Positions 18,456 to 29,378 of a DNA stretch of 64,000 bases are shown one piece after another (the stretch's first letter is position 1; each line of letters starts with the position of its first letter). The position numbers and the translations under genes are program-made. The DNA is from Paenibacillus pini JCM 16418. GTDB lineage: Bacteria > Bacillota > Bacilli > Paenibacillales > Paenibacillaceae. The notes below the pieces were generated by a model, which was not told the DNA's origin, made no database searches, and saw only the letters and a list, made by a program, of their open reading frames with translations. Location: assembly GCF_000576305.1 (NCBI RefSeq), contig NZ_BAVZ01000002.1, positions 248,001 to 312,000 on the forward strand, read 5' to 3'.

Positions 18456-18512
18456 TTGTCCTATAGATATCGTACATATTTGAATAGAAAAAGGAGGGTT
18501 CACTCCCTATGA
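18453..18512 (+). CDS. Possible 19-residue basic leader peptide
   Basis: TTG 18453 (or 18456) follows GAGGAGG and encodes a short Arg/Tyr-rich peptide (SYRYRTYLNRKRRVHSL). Its stop TGA overlaps the Nudix gene start as ATGA. The strong site and exact overlap suggest it is translated and coupled to the Nudix gene. It is too short for family assignment, and chance cannot be excluded. Confidence 0.4.
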   Translation: MLSYRYRTYLNRKRRVHSL

Positions 18513-18940
18513 CCAAAAAAGAAATTTCCGCAGGCGGCGTCGTGTACCGTAGTGTAAACGGACAATATGAAATCCAACTGATTATGGACCGTTACGGTAA
18601 AGTATCACTCGCCAAAGGTAAAATGGAGCCGGGTGAAACAGTGGAAGAAACGGCATTAAGAGAAATTGAAGAAGAGACTGGCATCATCGGTGAAATTATT
18701 TCTCCTGTAGATATTATTCGGTATACGTATATTAATTCAATACTTGGACAGGTAGATAAAGAAGTGCATTACTATCTTGTTGAAGCTAAAAGTGGGAGCT
18801 TACAGCCGCAAGTCGAAGAGATTAATGGCGTAGCTTGGTATGATCCACAGGAAGCTTGGACTAAGCAGGAACAAGGCGGTTACGATAACAATGATATGAT
18901 TGTGCGTAAAGCCTTAGCCTTGCTTGATATCCATGTATAA
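18509..18940 (+). CDS. Nudix hydrolase
   Basis: A 143-residue single-domain Nudix protein starting MTKKEISAGGVVYR. The Nudix box is complete: G-x5-E-x7-REUxEExGU is met by GKMEPGETVEETALREIEEE followed by TGI (about residues 36-58). The substrate cannot be read from sequence; diadenosine polyphosphates or damaged nucleotides are typical for this size. AAAGGAGGG precedes the ATG. A short ORF with its own SD ends across the start codon. Confidence 0.92.
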   Translation: MTKKEISAGGVVYRSVNGQYEIQLIMDRYGKVSLAKGKMEPGETVEETALREIEEETGIIGEIISPVDIIRYTYINSILGQVDKEVHYYLVEAKSGSLQPQVEEINGVAWYDPQEAWTKQEQGGYDNNDMIVRKALALLDIHV

Positions 18941-18965
18941 ATGAGTCTTCTCATTTGGCTTTTAA
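18939..18965. terminator. Small hairpin between convergent genes
   Basis: AAATGAG-TCTT-CTCATTT followed by GGCTTTT, immediately after the Nudix stop and before the stop of the minus-strand transporter. Confidence 0.5.
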
Positions 18966-19924
18966 GTAGCCCTCTTCCAGATAGGTAAGTAGCATAGAGG
19001 TAAGGCTATAAGTGAGCTAAGCACATTGAATAGAGTCTGGGCATGAGCAATTTGTACGCCATGATCGGGTGACATCCAGGCGACAGCGTTATGTAGATAG
19101 GGAATGAGCGGAAGAAACAGCAGAGCTCCGCCAGCGTTTAACACGACATGCGACCATGCTACGAACTTGCCTGACTTTGTGCTTCCTACGGAAGCTATTA
19201 GCGCAGTTACACATGTACCAACATTTGATCCGAGTACAATCGCAATGCCAACTTCAACGGGTAAAGTGCCAGTACCAGCGAGGGCAATGGCAAGCCCAAT
19301 GACAGCTGCGCTGCTATGCATCAAGGCTGTCAGGCAAAATCCAGCTGCAAAGCCCATCCATACATTATGCGATGAACGGTCTACAAACCATTCAAAGAGG
19401 CCTGCATTCTGCAAGGCAGCTGATGGTTTGCATGATATGGATGCCTAACATGACCAGAGCGAATCCAGTTATGGCAAGACTGAGATATTGTGCTGGCTGT
19501 AACAGATGGTAGACTCGTCTAATAAAGCGGGGCGGCTGCTCTGCTAATGTGACTGCCGCCCCCCAGCTTACGAGCGAAGCAACGAGCAGCGGTAGAGCTA
19601 ATTGGCCGATTTGTAATCCAATCAGCTCGGTAGTGAGACATGTACCGATGTTGCTGCCAAGAATAATCCTAGCGTGCGTTCATAAGTAAGCAGTCCAGCA
19701 TTGACTAGTCCAATCGTAAGCACAGTTACCGCTGTGCTGCTTTGAAGGATGGCTGTAATACCTGTGCTGAACAGTAATCCTTTAAGCGGAGATGCCGTTG
19801 CTTTACGCAAGAAGGACGATAGCAGAGGCCCTGCCCAGCGACTTAGGGCAGCCTCCATAACCTTCATGCCCACAAGGAATATAACAAGTCCGGATAAGAC
19901 CGGAAATACGATAGAGGTCAACAT
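18962..19924 (-). CDS. Na/Pi-cotransporter family protein (two frame breaks)
   Basis: The pieces read as one polytopic membrane protein of the PF02690 NptA/YjbB type. It starts MLTSIVFPVLSGLVIFLVGM, and the two QSS-type repeats are visible (ITAILQSSTAVTVLTIGLVN in the first half, HSSAAVIGLAIALAG in the second). A GSN-GT motif occurs in each half (GSNIGTCLTTELIG after correction, GSNVGTCVTALIAS). The first break, near 19664, is repaired by adding one A/T (LGLILGSN). The second, near 19417-19427, needs two extra bases or one fewer. The protein probably moves phosphate with sodium; frame breaks are likely sequence errors. Confidence 0.8.
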
Positions 19925-20100
19925 GGTTGGGTGTTCTCCTTTGTATATATCTGCTCAACATATTTGTTTTTCTACAGTTCACATATATGAAGAGAGCAGG
20001 ACAACCATGACAAGTTCCTGAACCTTTCCGTTCAGCTATCGATCAAAATGGAAATAAACATCACATACAATGGTTAGAACATAAGAAGGAGTGAAAGGCA

Positions 20101-21475
20101 TTGGCATCAGTTGTTTTACAGCGTAGTCGTAAGAAGAGATTGGAACAGGGACATCCTTGGGTCTACGGAAATGAAATTGCTCGGTAGAAGGAAATCCAGA
20201 GGCAGGAGATTTAGTAAATATAACGAACCATCAGGGAAGATATCTGGCAACAGGTTATTATAACCCTACATCACAAATAACGGTGCGAGCTGTTTCGTAT
20301 CAACCCATTGAACAAATGGATCAACTCTTTTTTACAGAGCGCTTCCGCAGCTGCTTGAAGCATAGGGAACGTTTTTTACAAGAAGAGAATGCTTATCGAT
20401 TGGTATATGGTGAAGCAGACTTTTTGCCAGGTCTCATTGTGGATCGATTTGGTGATGTGCTCGTCGTTCAGCTGCTAACACTTGGTATGGACAAAAGACG
20501 CAAAGAAATTGTAGATGCACTGGTTGAAGTTATGCAGCCACAGGGTATTTACGAACGCAGTGACGTTTCGATTCGTGAGCTAGAAGGACTGGAGCAAGTG
20601 AAGGGTTCTCTATATGGGGAATGTCCTCGTTATGTTACGGTGCTTGAAAATGGACTTCAAATTCGTGTTGATATTGAAGAAGGACAGAAGACCGGATATT
20701 TCTTCGATCAACGTGAAAACCGTGCTTCCATTCAGCCGCTGATGACGGGCTGGGGCGATCGGAGCGGGATTACACTGCAAGAGGTTGATCAGGATGGTGA
20801 AGTTTCTAAGCAACCTGTTAATAAAAGTGGTAAAGTTGTTACCTTCCCGTACTGGATGGCGCTACAGTACTGGAGTGCTTCTCGCATACGGGCAGTTTCA
20901 CCTTGAACGCTTGTAAATATGGAGCTAAGAAAGTAACTTGTCTAGATATTTCAGAACATGCCATTGAAAGTGCGCGAGATAACGTGGCTTTAAATGGTTT
21001 TGAAGATCGGGTCGAGTTTGTTGTTGATGATGCTTTCCAATATTTACGTTCTCAGGTCAAGGGTGCAGAGGAAAGACAGCTACGTGCTGGAGGCAAAACG
21101 GATAAAGTCGATACCTCTAAGGCGATGACAGCTGGGATCGGCCGGACCTGGGATGTGGTTATTCTAGACCCGCCTGCATTTGCCAAGACCAAGAGTGCTG
21201 TTAAAGGCGCATGCCGTGGTTACAAGGACATCAATTTGCATGGAATGAAGCTTGTGAATGAGGGTGGATTTCTAGTGACAGCTAGCTGTTCTTACCACAT
21301 GCGTCCGGATTTGTTCTTGGAGACGATTCAAGAAGCAGCTGCTGACGCCGGTAAAATTCTTCGACTCGTAGAGTGGAGAGCGGCAGGTAAGGACCACCCA
21401 CAAATTCTGGGTGTCGATGAAGGTCATTATCTCAAATTTGCGATTTTTGAAGTGCGCAGCAAAACCGCTCTTTAA
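20101..21475 (+). CDS. Class I SAM-dependent rRNA methyltransferase, RlmI-like (two frame breaks)
   Basis: The gene starts at TTG 20101 after AAGGAG with ASVVLQRSRKKRLEQGHPWV, the PUA-like start of RlmI/YwbD proteins that make m5C in 23S rRNA. The first break (20183) is repaired by GGG for GG (NEIARVEGNPEAGDLV). The second (20854) by GGG for GG gives YWDGATVLECFSHTGSFTLN, the SAM-binding start; DPPAFAK is the catalytic motif. Between YFFDQRENR and the SAM domain lies an unusual polar stretch (about residues 210-245). The corrected length is about 458 residues, longer than RlmI (396). Errors are likely the cause of the breaks. Confidence 0.85.
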
Positions 21476-21500
21476 TACTATTTTATAGATGGACATCGAT

Positions 21501-21538
21501 CCCTTATGGCACTCAGAATGCTATAGGGGTTTATTTAT
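21501..21538 (+). terminator. Terminator after the RlmI-like gene
   Basis: CCCTTATGGCA and TGCTATAGGGG pair imperfectly around CTCAGAA, followed by TTTATTTATT. Confidence 0.65.
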
Positions 21539-21686
21539 TTTCAAATCCCTAACATTTTACAATTTAGCAAACGTACGTTCCTTAATAATTAGATGTGTTA
21601 TACTTCTAAAGGTACGAGGTATTCAATTATAGTTAAATTCCGCTCAGATTAAGGGTAGCGGTTTACATATGAAGGAGGCAAGCGCC

Positions 21687-24600
21687 ATGTCGGTTCATAT
21701 TCTCATGGGACGCTCGGGAAGCGGGAAAACAACAAGGATTTTACAAGAGATAACATCTAGCTTAATACATCGCCTCAAGGAAAACCTATTATTTTTCTTG
21801 TTCCTGAACAGGGATCTTTTCAGGCCGAGCATGGACTTGTAACGTCTGGGGTCAAGGGGAGCATACGAGCGCAAGTATTAAGTTTTCGGCGTCTCGCCTA
21901 TCGGGTTATGCAAGAAACGGGAGCTCCGCCAGAGTTGGCATCAGTGAAGAAGGCAAGAAAATGTTATTATACAAAATCATTCAGCGCCGCAAGGAACAGT
22001 TGAAATTGTTTGGAGCCTCAGGTGAACAAATGGGATTTGTAGGTAGACTGAGTCAGCTATATACGGAAATGAAGCGTTACTGTGTGGATTCATCTGCTGT
22101 TGAAGAGCAGCTTGAGCGTATGGCATCTAGTCAATTAGGCTCCCCGATCCTTAGAAATAAACTAGAGGATTTATATACGGTATATCGGGATTTTGAACAT
22201 GAATTATCGCCGCTATATGTTGATGACGAAGACAATCTAGTGACTTTAGCTGAAGGGATTGCAGATTCTTCTTATATTAAAGGTGCAGATATATGGATTG
22301 ACGGGTTTCATGGTTTTACTCCACAGGAATATCGGGTGCTGGAGCAGCTAATGGTTCATGCTGCATCGGTTACGATTGCTTTGACTTTGGATAAGCCCTA
22401 TGGAGGAGCGGTGGCTTTGAATGAACTGGACTTATTCCATCCCACAGCAACAACATATATAAAAATTAAAGGTATGGCCGAAGAGCTTCAGGTTGAATCG
22501 GATGACACATTACTGTCTCCACCTATCCTTCCACGCTTTATGGATCATCCCAAACTAGCTCATGTAGAACGTGGATACGACCGTTGTCTTCGCTGGAGTG
22601 GTTCCATGTTAAGTGAAACGGAGGAGCTATCGATTCATACTGCCCCAAATCGTCGTACTGAGGTCGAAGGAGCACTTCGGGAAATGTCACGGCTCGCACG
22701 TGAGGAAGGTGTTCGTTACCGTGATATGGTTCTGCTAGTCCGTAATTTAGGTGACTATGAGCATTTGGTTGGACCCCTGTTTACGGATTATGAAATACCA
22801 TTTTTCCTAGATCAGAAGAGGAGCGAACTTCATCATCCGCTGGTTGAATTTATTCGTGCTTCACTTGATATTGTGCAGCGTTTCTGGCGTCATGAGGATG
22901 TATTTCGGTGTGTGAAGAGTGACTTGCTTCTGCCAAAGGACGGTTCCTTGGAGCGGACAGATATGGACAGGCTAGAGAATTATGCGCTTGCTTGTGGCAT
23001 CCAGGGCTATCGCTGGACGGATGGTCGTCCATGGAGGAATATTCCGAGTCTTTCGCTTGAGGGCGTAAATGGGGATGTCCAAAAGTCGGGCGTGGATTTA
23101 CTTGATGTTATGGAGCAATGCCGTGAAGTGATTACGGGACCTTTGTTTGCTTTTGAGAAAAAATTGAAAAAGGCAAAAACGGCGCTTGAAATGAGCACGG
23201 CGGTATATGAACTAATGGAAGAATGCGAGATTCCGCAAAAGCTGGATTCTTGGAGTCGTCAGGCTCTAGAGGAAGGAAGACCTGAAGCAGCGAAGGAACA
23301 TCGGCAGTTATGGAGTCTGGTTCTCGATTTGCTCGATCAAATCGTAGAAATGATGGGCTCTGAGAAAATGAATATTGAATTATTTGCAGGCGTACTTGAA
23401 ACGGGGCTCAGCGAATTAAAACTAGCATTGGTGCCTCCCTCACTGGATCAGGTATTAGTAGGTAATATGGATCGTACTCGTCCGGGCAATGTAAAATATA
23501 CGTTTTTATTAGGTGTAAATGATGGGGTTATTCCGGCCATTTTCCAAGAGGATGGTGTTCTTACAGAACAGGAACGTTCCCTTTTAGCAGAAACAGGAAT
23601 GGAGCTAGCTCCGGGCATCTCACGTAAGCTACTTGATGAACGGTTTCTCATTTATAATGCGATCGTATCTGCAAGTCAGCATCTATGGATCAGTTACCCG
23701 GGCGCGGATGATGAAGGGAAGGGACTGCTCCCCTCAGAACTTATCCGCCATTTACGTAAGATGTTCCCTGATTTGCAGGAAAGGGGTCTTTCTACACAGC
23801 CTGTATTAGAACAGTCGGTAAATGAGCAGTTAGATTATGTGACAGTTCCCAGACAGACGCTAAGCCACTTAGTTATTCAATTAAGAAATTGGAAACAGGG
23901 TGCAGAAATACCTGAGCTATGGTGGAAGATTTATAACTGGTACAGAGCAGATAATGTGTGGAAGCAACCTCTGGATATGATGCTGCGCTCTCTTTTTTAT
24001 CGCAATGAGACGGTTTCACTACAAACGGGAACGAGCCGCAAACTATATGGAACCAAAGTTCGGACAAGTGTGTCGCGAATGGAGCGATTTGTAGCCTGTC
24101 CATTCTCACATTTTGCTTCGCATGGATTGAAGCTTAAGGAAAGACAACTTTATCGATTGAAGGCTCCCGATATCGGGCAATTATTTCACGCTGCGCTGAG
24201 TGACATGGCACTGCGTATGCAAGAGCAGCATCGTAGCTGGGGAAGTCTATCGGCAGAAGAATGCCGCACCGAAGCACAAAGAACGGTGGAGCGTCTCGCG
24301 CCAATGCTTCAAGGCGAGATCCTACTTAGTTCTAAGCGTTATGGATATATCTCTCGTAAACTTACGAATATCGTGAGTAGAGCTTCTGTCATTTTGGGAG
24401 AACATGCTAGGCGTGGTAGTTTCGAACCTGTTGGTTTGGAACTGGACTTTGGTCCGGGTAAACCTTTACCACCGTTGACATTCTCGCTAGAGAACGGAAC
24501 CGTCATGGAAGTGGTAGGACGTATTGATAGAGTTGACATGGCGCAGGACGAGCATGGTCTGCTGCTTAGAGTCATTGATTATAAATCAGGACAGAAGGAC

Positions 24601-25194
24601 TTAAGGCTGCATGAAGTGTATTACGGTCTAGCCTTGCAAATGCTGACGTATCTCGATGTGCTACTAACATATTCGCAGCAATGGCTTGGTCAACAGGCGC
24701 TTCCAGCCGGAACTCTGTATTTCCATGTGCATGATCCTATTCTGCAATCTTCTAATGGAATGAGTATGGAGCAAGCTTCAGAGGAACTATTGAAACGATT
24801 TAAGATGAAGGGTCTGCTGGTTGCTGACCGTGATGTCGTTTCCAAAATGGATACGACGCTAGACAAAGGCCATTCATCAATTCTGCCTGTGGCAGTGAAA
24901 TCAGATGGTAGCTTCTATAGCAGCGCATCTGTTGCGAGTCCAGAACAGTGGGGGCATCTCCTAACCTCAGTAAGAAATAACATCGTTCAGATTGGAACCC
25001 GTATTACGGAGGGCGATGTTCACATTGAACCTTATCGAATCCAGCAGGAAACGGCTTGTACATACTGTTCGTTCAAGCCTGTATGTCAATTTGACGAGAC
25101 GATTGAAGGGAATCACTATCATCTTTTACGCAAACCAGATAAGGGCAAGGTCTGGGATATGCTGTCCGAAGCAGAAGGAGGGAATACACTATGA
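21687..25194 (+). CDS. addB: Helicase-exonuclease subunit AddB (two frame breaks near the N-terminus)
   Basis: AddB, with AddA, resects double-strand breaks and recognises Chi. The start MSVHILMGRSGSGKTTRIL carries the Walker A motif. Breaks at 21773 (CCC read as CC) and 21937 (GGG read as GG) are repaired to give HRPQGKPIIFLVPEQGSFQ and ELGISEEGKKMLLY, both family-like. The C-terminal nuclease domain has RVIDYKSGQKD, and the iron-sulfur cluster cysteines are visible as FVACPF plus CTYCSFKPVC. The corrected length of about 1170 residues is normal. AAGGAGG precedes ATG 21687. The stop overlaps addA as ATGA. Confidence 0.95.
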
Positions 25195-28100
25195 TCGAAG
25201 CTGCAAAACCTGTAGGAAGCATGTGGAGTGACGACCAGTGGCAGGCCATCTCCCAATACGGCGACGATATCCTAGTAGCAGCTGCAGCCGGTTCTGGTAA
25301 GACCGCCGTGCTGGTAGAACGGATTATTCGCAAAATTATGAACGAAGAGCAAGGCTTTAGTGTGGATCGGCTGCTTGTAGCTACATTTACCAAGGCAGCT
25401 GCTGCTGAAATGCGTGAGCGCATTCGAGAAGCACTGGATAAAGAACTCGAAAAAAACCCTGAGCATGAGCATTTACGACGTCAACTCTCTATGCTTGGAC
25501 GTGCGTCGATTACGACACTGCATTCATTTTGCCTTGAAGTGATTCGTCGTTATTATCAGATGATCCCACTTGATCCTGGATTTCGGATTATCAACGAAAA
25601 TGAAGCTGAGCTACTTCGTCAAGAAATTCTAGAGGAACTGTTTGAAGAGAAATACGGTCAGGAAACGGATGATAGTACATTTATTAAATTGGTGGATTGG
25701 TTTAGTGGTGAGCGGAGTGATGATGCGGTCTATGCATTAGTACAGAAGCTGTATGATTTCTCGCGTAGTCATCCATGGCCAGATGAGTGGCTTCGTAACA
25801 TGGCTACTGCATTTTCGGTAAAAGACACAGCAGATTTGAGTAGGACGGCTTGGGTCAAAAGCATTCTTCAGGATGCCAGACTGGCGCTAGCTGGAGCCGT
25901 AGCTCTGCTAGAACAAGCTCATCAAGTCGCTATGATGCCTGGCGGACCAGGTCCATACGTGGATAATTTGAATGCAGATTTAGATATGGTGCGTGGTCTA
26001 CAGGATGCCCTGGAACATCGCCAATGGGATGAGCTGTTTCCCGTTTTTCAAAATGCAGCATTTGGTAAATTAAAGAGCTGCCGTAAAGATGAAACGGATC
26101 CGATCATGCAGGAGCGGGTTAAAGAGCTGAGAGAATCCGTCAAGAAGACAGTGAATGATCTCAAAGGAGCTTTATTTGGTCGTCCTGCTGAGACCTTCTT
26201 AGTAGAGCTTCATGAAGCTGCTCCACTAATGCAGGAACTTTCGAGCATTGTTATTCTCTTCGGTGAACGTTATCAGATGGAAAAGCGGCGCAGAGGAACA
26301 GTCGATTTTAGTGATTTGGAGCATTACTGTCTGCAAATCCTGCGCGACCCTGCATCGACACCAGATCGAGTTATTCCTTCAGATGCAGCGATGGAATATC
26401 GGGCGCAATTCGATGAAGTTCTATTAGATGAATACCAGGACACGAATAGTGTGCAAGAAAATATTGTAAGGCTTATCTCGAGGGAACAACCAGGTAACCG
26501 ATTTATGGTCGGTGATGTGAAGCAGAGTATCTATCGCTTTCGCTTGGCCGAGCCCGGTCTATTTCTGGATAAGTATCGCAGATATGCTCTTGAGCAAACC
26601 GAAGGAGTACGCATTGATTTGGCGCGCAACTTTCGTAGTCGGCTGGAAGTCGTGAATGCGGTAAATGTCTTGTTTCGCCAATTGATGAATGAAACGGTAG
26701 CTGAGATAAACTATGACAAGCGAGCAGAATTAGTGTATGGCGCTTCTTTTCCAATAAAGGAGATTAAAGAAGGGTTTATACCTGAACAGACCTATACACC
26801 TGAGCTTGTGCTGATTGAACGAGCACATGAAGACCAACTCTCAGCTGATGATTCATCAGAGTCGGATACGGGAAGTAGCGGTCTGATGCAGGAAAGCGAA
26901 GTTGTGGAAATGGAGACGGCTCAAATTGAGGCAAGGGCCATTGCCCGCAAAATTAGATCGATGATGGGTGAGACAACGGCTGAACCGTTCATGGTTTACG
27001 ATAAAGGACTTCAGGCAATGCGGCCGGTTCGTTACGGCGATATGGTTATTTTGCTGCGGTCTGCTTATTTGTGGGGACCACTAATATTAGAAGAATTGAG
27101 ACAGTTAGGTATTCCGGCAGATGGAGAACAGAACAAGGGATATTTTCAAGCAACAGAAGTAGAAATTATGCTGTCCTTATTACAGATTATTGATAATCCT
27201 CAGCAGGATATTCCGCTTGCTGGCGTACTTCGTTCACCTGTCGTTGGATTGAGTGAGGAGGAGCTAGCACAAATACGTTTATGTAGTGGAGGCTCATTCT
27301 ATGAGGCGATGCTTGCAGCGATCCAGCAGCTTCATAGTGTTAGTAATGTAAAAGCCTTTAAAGGTGATAACGAACATGTGGGAGAGTCCGTTGAAGCGTC
27401 TGAGCTCCATTATATCAAGGAGAGTATTGAGTTGGCTCAGCAGGAAGCTGTAGCCACAGCGGAATCAGAGCGCACTAGTTCCTTGACACCTGACATATCA
27501 GAGGGTGATTTTACAGGAGTATCTTCATTATTACGGGATAAAATCACAGCTTTTCTGGAGCAACTTGAAGGTTGGCGGAATGCTGCTCGTCAGGGAAGTC
27601 TAGGTGATTTGATCTGGCGCGTTTATCGTGAGACAGGATATCTTGATTGGGTTGGTGGCTTGCCCGGAGGTGGACAACGTCAAGGGAATCTCAAGGCACT
27701 GCATGATAGGGCTGTCCAGTTTGAGCAGACCACAGCTTCACGAGGGTTATTCCGATTTCTTACCTTTGTTGCTCGTCTTCGGGATCGCGGTTCGGATCTT
27801 GGAGGGCCAAGTGGAACGCAGCAGAAAGATAACGCTGTAAGGATCATGACGATTCACAAAAGTAAGGGGCTTGAGTTTCCGGTTGTTTTTATTGCGGGCA
27901 TGTCTAAGCAATTTAATCAACAGGATTTGAACTCTTCGTTCCTTATTCATAAAGAGCTCGGATTTGGTCCAAAATTTGTGGATCAGCTTCATCGGGTTAG
28001 CTATCCTACACTGGCGAATCTCGCCATTCGGCGTCGATCACAACTAGAGCTACTGGCCGAAGAATTACGAGTGCTCTATGTAGGGCTTACGCGTCCTAAA

Positions 28101-29291
28101 GAGAAGCTGATTCTGATTGGATCGGTTAAAGATTTACCTAAGAAAATATCCTCTTGGGCGCAGATACAGCAGGAACAGCAATACCTACTTCCGGATTATA
28201 TCTTGGCAAGAGGACGTAGTTATTTGGACTGGGTTGGACCTGCATTGATCCGCCATCCAGATGCTTGGTTATTAAGGGAAATTAACGGCTCAGAAGAAGG
28301 TGTGTCAACCGTGCTGGAATCCGACCCTTCATCATGGAACATATCGGTTTGGTCAGGAGATGATTTGTCTTTAGCTACACTTGGCGGATGGGAAGATTCC
28401 GAGGAATCAACACCTGAACGTCGAACGATATTGCAAGCGATGAAGAGTAGACTGCCGATTGTAACCGGAACTTCAAATCATCAATCGGCTCTTGAATCTC
28501 AAGTGAATTCGCAGCTTTCATGGCAGTATCCTTTTGCGGCAGCGAGCAGATTATCTGCCAAAACTTCTGTGACTGAAATGAAGAAACTAATTTCTCTGCA
28601 AGAACAGCCAGCACTTGATTGGGTAGAAGAGTCCATTATGCGTGAGGAAATGACTGTTAAAGGTGGAAAGACATCTCCAGAACACACGTTACAGCTTCGC
28701 AGACCGAAGTTTATGGAACAAAAAGCAATGTCCCCTACGGAAAGAGGTACGGTGTATCATACCGTAATGCAGCATATTCCTTTAGATCAAGGAACAGTGG
28801 ATACTGCGGTTGTCGAGCAAACTATTCAATACCTGACAGAGCGGGAGATGATTACCCGTGAGCAGGCGAATATGATAAAACAGCCGGAAGTGCAGTTATT
28901 CTATGAGAGTGACATAGGCAAAAGATTATTAAATGCTGAGTGGGTATTAAGAGAAATGCCATTTAGTTATGGACTTACGGCTGAAGACGCCTATAAGGGT
29001 CTTATGATGCTGAATGCTACGGATATGCCTTCTGAATCCATGCCAAGTACGGAAGAAACTGTGCTCATTCAAGGTGTAGTGGACTGTCTATTCCGATTAG
29101 AAGACAAGCTTATTCTAGTAGATTACAAGACAGATCGGGTACTGGAGCAACGAGGTGGTATCGAAGTATTAACGGAGCAGTATCGGTTTCAATTAGAGCT
29201 ATACAGTAAGGCACTGTCAGACATTTTAGGAGAAGAAATCAGTGAGAAATGGCTGTATTTCTTTGATGGTGGACATGTGTCCAGGCTGTAG
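25191..29291 (+). CDS. addA: Helicase-exonuclease subunit AddA
   Basis: AddA is the UvrD-like helicase and nuclease of the AddAB break-repair enzyme. Motifs seen: AAAGSGKTAVLVERI (Walker A, about residue 35), EVLLDEYQDTN (motif II, about residue 412), MTIHKSKGLEFPVVFIAG (about 885), LRVLYVGLTRPKEKL, and the C-terminal nuclease motif LVDYKTDRV. At 1366 residues it is about 130 longer than the B. subtilis protein; the extra length includes an acidic linker near residues 540-575 and a polar stretch near 715-775. It overlaps addB by four bases. Confidence 0.97.
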   Translation: MIEAAKPVGSMWSDDQWQAISQYGDDILVAAAAGSGKTAVLVERIIRKIMNEEQGFSVDRLLVATFTKAAAAEMRERIREALDKELEKNPEHEHLRRQLSMLGRASITTLHSFCLEVIRRYYQMIPLDPGFRIINENEAELLRQEILEELFEEKYGQETDDSTFIKLVDWFSGERSDDAVYALVQKLYDFSRSHPWPDEWLRNMATAFSVKDTADLSRTAWVKSILQDARLALAGAVALLEQAHQVAMMPGGPGPYVDNLNADLDMVRGLQDALEHRQWDELFPVFQNAAFGKLKSCRKDETDPIMQERVKELRESVKKTVNDLKGALFGRPAETFLVELHEAAPLMQELSSIVILFGERYQMEKRRRGTVDFSDLEHYCLQILRDPASTPDRVIPSDAAMEYRAQFDEVLLDEYQDTNSVQENIVRLISREQPGNRFMVGDVKQSIYRFRLAEPGLFLDKYRRYALEQTEGVRIDLARNFRSRLEVVNAVNVLFRQLMNETVAEINYDKRAELVYGASFPIKEIKEGFIPEQTYTPELVLIERAHEDQLSADDSSESDTGSSGLMQESEVVEMETAQIEARAIARKIRSMMGETTAEPFMVYDKGLQAMRPVRYGDMVILLRSAYLWGPLILEELRQLGIPADGEQNKGYFQATEVEIMLSLLQIIDNPQQDIPLAGVLRSPVVGLSEEELAQIRLCSGGSFYEAMLAAIQQLHSVSNVKAFKGDNEHVGESVEASELHYIKESIELAQQEAVATAESERTSSLTPDISEGDFTGVSSLLRDKITAFLEQLEGWRNAARQGSLGDLIWRVYRETGYLDWVGGLPGGGQRQGNLKALHDRAVQFEQTTASRGLFRFLTFVARLRDRGSDLGGPSGTQQKDNAVRIMTIHKSKGLEFPVVFIAGMSKQFNQQDLNSSFLIHKELGFGPKFVDQLHRVSYPTLANLAIRRRSQLELLAEELRVLYVGLTRPKEKLILIGSVKDLPKKISSWAQIQQEQQYLLPDYILARGRSYLDWVGPALIRHPDAWLLREINGSEEGVSTVLESDPSSWNISVWSGDDLSLATLGGWEDSEESTPERRTILQAMKSRLPIVTGTSNHQSALESQVNSQLSWQYPFAAASRLSAKTSVTEMKKLISLQEQPALDWVEESIMREEMTVKGGKTSPEHTLQLRRPKFMEQKAMSPTERGTVYHTVMQHIPLDQGTVDTAVVEQTIQYLTEREMITREQANMIKQPEVQLFYESDIGKRLLNAEWVLREMPFSYGLTAEDAYKGLMMLNATDMPSESMPSTEETVLIQGVVDCLFRLEDKLILVDYKTDRVLEQRGGIEVLTEQYRFQLELYSKALSDILGEEISEKWLYFFDGGHVSRL

Positions 29292-29378
29292 AAATTATGT
29301 CATACAGACCATAATCTTAATTCAGAGTTTCGCTGAACTTAAATATAAGAAAAGCTAGTATGGGAGAGGAACGGACAT

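Noticed and set aside
18962..21475. True pseudogenes at the transporter and RlmI-like loci
   Set aside because: Both restored frames are full length with intact motifs; only small indels are present and nearby essential genes show the same error type.
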